From Limnohabitans sp. WS1 (GTDB taxonomy: Bacteria > Pseudomonadota > Gammaproteobacteria > Burkholderiales > Burkholderiaceae_C), in assembly GCF_003063265.1 (NCBI RefSeq), contig NZ_NERU01000019.1, forward strand, positions 29,568 to 93,567: 64,000 nucleotides of DNA, read 5' to 3'. A model generated the notes under the pieces. It worked only from the letters and a program-made list of their open reading frames with translations. It searched no databases and had not been told where the DNA came from. This document shows, piece after piece, positions 62,218 through 64,000 of this stretch. The first letter of the stretch is position 1. The number at the start of each line of letters is the position of its first letter. Both the position numbers and the translations under genes were made by a program.

Positions 62218-63306
62218 ATGACCGACACCCTGGCCCAACTTTTCCAACCCACCCGCATCGGCGACATCGAGATGGCCAACCGCGTGGTCATGGCCCCGCT
62301 GACCCGTTGCCGCGCCGACGAGCCCGCAGGCGACATTCCCGGCAGCGCCATGAACATCGAGTACTACCGCCAGCGCAGCAACGCAGGCCTGATCATCAGC
62401 GAAGGCACGCAAGTGTCGCCCGGGGGCAAAGGCTATATGGCCACACCCGGCATTTACTCGGACGCACAGGTCGAAGGCTGGAAGCCCATCACCCAGGCCG
62501 TGCACGCAGCGGGCGGCAAAATCATTGCGCAAATCTGGCATGTGGGCCGCATCAGCCACCCCGATCTGACCGGCGGCGCTGAACCTGTTGCCCCCTCTGC
62601 CGTGGCCCCCAAAATCTTGGCCTATGGCCGCAACGGCAAAGTGCCGGCCCCCGTGCCCCACGCCTTGACCGAGGACGAAATCAAAGAGGTGGTCCAGCAA
62701 TACCGCCAGGGTGCGGCCAACGCCATGCGGGCCGGTTTTGACGGCGTGGAAATCCATGGCGCCAACGGCTATTTGATCGACCAGTTCTTGCGCGAAACCA
62801 CCAACTTGCGCACCGACGGCTATGGCGGATCACCCGAAAACCGCATCCGCTTTGCGCTGGAAGTGGTGGATGCCGTGGCCGCCGAAATCGGCGCAGGCCG
62901 CACCGGCATCCGCCTGTCGCCTGTGTCGCCCGCCAACGACTCAGCCGAAAGCAACCCACAGGCCGTGTTCGGCCCGCTGGTCGAGGCACTCAACCAGCGG
63001 GGCATCGCCTTCATCCACTTTGTCGAAGGCTCCACAGGTGGGCCGCGCGACCTGACCGGCTTTGACTTTGCCTGGGCACGCCAAACCTTCAAAGGTGCCT
63101 ACATCGCCAACAACGGCTACACCCGCGACATGGCCATCGACGCCATCGCCTCGGGCCGTGCCGACGCCGTGGCCTTTGGCCGCGCCTACATCTCCAACCC
63201 CGACCTGGTGCAGCGCCTCAAAGCCAACGCCCCACTGGCCAAAGCCCACTCCAGCACCTTTTATGTGCCGGGGCCTGAAGGCTACATCGACTACCCGGCG
63301 ATGTGA
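62218..63306 (+). CDS. Old yellow enzyme family alkene reductase (FMN)
   Basis: 362 residues. FMN-dependent NAD(P)H reductase of activated C=C bonds, also of nitro compounds in some members. VVMAPLTRCRAD (22-33) is the FMN-binding start; QIWHVGRISHPD is present; EIHGANGYLIDQFLR carries the His-Asn substrate pair; DAVAFGRAYISNPDL closes the barrel. Matches the NemA/XenB-type class. Preceded by the REP duplication and followed by the family B array. Confidence 0.93.
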   Translation: MTDTLAQLFQPTRIGDIEMANRVVMAPLTRCRADEPAGDIPGSAMNIEYYRQRSNAGLIISEGTQVSPGGKGYMATPGIYSDAQVEGWKPITQAVHAAGGKIIAQIWHVGRISHPDLTGGAEPVAPSAVAPKILAYGRNGKVPAPVPHALTEDEIKEVVQQYRQGAANAMRAGFDGVEIHGANGYLIDQFLRETTNLRTDGYGGSPENRIRFALEVVDAVAAEIGAGRTGIRLSPVSPANDSAESNPQAVFGPLVEALNQRGIAFIHFVEGSTGGPRDLTGFDFAWARQTFKGAYIANNGYTRDMAIDAIASGRADAVAFGRAYISNPDLVQRLKANAPLAKAHSSTFYVPGPEGYIDYPAM

Positions 63307-63326
63307 GATCGTCCATCTTCAAAGTC

Positions 63327-64000
63327 CGATGTCGGCGGCTTCAGCCCCAAAATGCACCCGCCGCCAAAGCCAGCATCGTCGGAGCTGAAGCTCCGACCTA
63401 CAAAATACCTCTGCCCCGAAGAGGCACCCTCCCCGTAGGTCGGCGGCTTCAGCCCTGACATGACTGCACGCGCCAAAGCCAGCATCGTCGGAGCTGAAGC
63501 TCCGACCTACAAAATACCTCTGCCCCGAAGAAGCACCCTCCCCGTAGGTCGGCGGCTTCAGCCCCGACATGACTGCACGCGCCAAAGCCAGCATCGTCGG
63601 AGCTGAAGCTCCGACCTACAAAATACCTCTGCCCCGAAGAAGCACCCTCCCCGCAGGTCGGCGGCTTCAGCCCCGACATACCTGCACGCGCCAAAGCCAG
63701 CATCGTCGGAGCTGAAGCTCCGACCTACAAAATACCTCTGCCCCGAAGAAGCACCCTCCCCGTAGGTCGGCGGCTTCAGCCCCGACATACCTGCACGCGC
63801 CAAAGCCAGCATCGTCGGAGCTGAAGCTCCGACCTACAAAATACCTCTGCCCCGAAGAAGCACCCTCCCCGTAGGTCGGCGGCTTCAGCCCCGACATGAC
63901 TGCACGCGCCAAAGCCAGCATCGTCGGAGCTGAAGCTCCGACCTACAAAATACCTCTGCCCCGAAGAAGCACCCTCCCCGTAGGTCGGCGGCTTCAGCCC
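63327..64000. repeat. Family B REP tandem array, 109-bp period, running off the window
   Basis: ggtcggcggcttcagcccc recurs every 109 bp from about 63437 to the window end, after a diverged first unit at about 63330. Each unit has the arm ggcggcttcagccccgacat, a middle gcgccaaagccagcatc, and the inverse arm gtcggagctgaagctccgac, then a non-hairpin spacer of about 35 bp (aaaatacctctgccccgaag...). Copies differ by only a few bases, which implies recent tandem amplification. No gene in 63307-64000. Confidence 0.92.

Noticed and set aside
63291..63921. Frames encoding repeats of SGLKPPTYGEGASSG at the window end
   Set aside because: Translations of the 109-bp tandem array.
63327..64000. Possible CRISPR array
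   Set aside because: Period is constant but the intervening sequence is the same in every unit, units are 109 bp and palindromic, and no cas genes are present.

Overview
The window looks like a chromosomal segment of a high-GC betaproteobacterium, most likely order Burkholderiales and close to the Comamonadaceae (Limnohabitans/Rhodoferax-like). This is judged from the flavour of the housekeeping proteins (SecDF/YajC, PurK/PurE/PurC, Psd, class II Fba, phasin, TRAP transporter), the gene orders and the REP-type repeats. No database search was possible, so the taxonomic statement is an inference. Almost all of the sequence is densely packed, GC-rich housekeeping and accessory metabolism. No rRNA, tRNA or CRISPR array was seen.

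Layout. 1-6.8 kb: two fatty acyl-CoA genes (crotonase, 3-hydroxybutyryl-CoA dehydrogenase), a secreted M48 protease, a Sel1 protein, a decayed Asp/Glu racemase gene, an EamA exporter with a divergent LysR regulator, and an ABC-2 permease. 6.9-14.3 kb: an AT-rich mobile element of about 7.4 kb that has split the gene for the ATPase partner of that permease. 15.1-27 kb: psd, a 4-gene overlapping chain (EamA, tsaB, rimI, type-4 uracil-DNA glycosylase), dacB, a SemiSWEET, a secreted lipase, tsaC-purK-purE, and a thioredoxin-TPR protein. 27-38.9 kb: Mpo1-like protein, purC, fba, pyk, pgk (three lower-glycolysis genes close together), a desaturase, azlCD, fmt-def. 39-46 kb: a divergent phosphoethanolamine transferase/PAP2 phosphatase pair, dprA, and secF-secD-yajC. 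46.3-49 kb: a cobalt-type nitrile hydratase operon with its activator and an exporter. 49-64 kb: crotonase, phasin, esterase, an AceE-like E1 with a divergent Lrp regulator, a Fic protein, an SDR next to a complete TRAP transporter, a DEDDh exonuclease and an old-yellow-enzyme reductase.

The mobile element (6909-14340) is the most unusual part. It carries a tyrosine recombinase at its right end, a ColE1/MbeA-like (MOBP5, 'HEN'-type) relaxase with a MobC-like partner at its left end, and between them a ColE2-type replication initiator. Immediately downstream of that rep gene is a sequence resembling the ColE2 origin. It therefore looks like a small mobilizable theta plasmid that has acquired an integrase and sits in the chromosome. 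Removing it at the shared GGTG restores the ATPase reading frame exactly. Its cargo is a set of small unrecognised genes: a ribbon-helix-helix protein, a zinc-ribbon membrane protein, a lipoprotein, and two membrane-anchored proteins each followed by a near-identical terminator.

Two families of long-hairpin REP-like repeats fill most of the longer intergenic gaps. Family A (Pseudomonas-REP-like) lies at 0.9, 27, 34.9, 52.5 and 62 kb. Family B lies at 15.2-15.7 kb (85-bp tandem array), 42.8 kb, and from 63.3 kb to the window end (109-bp tandem array).
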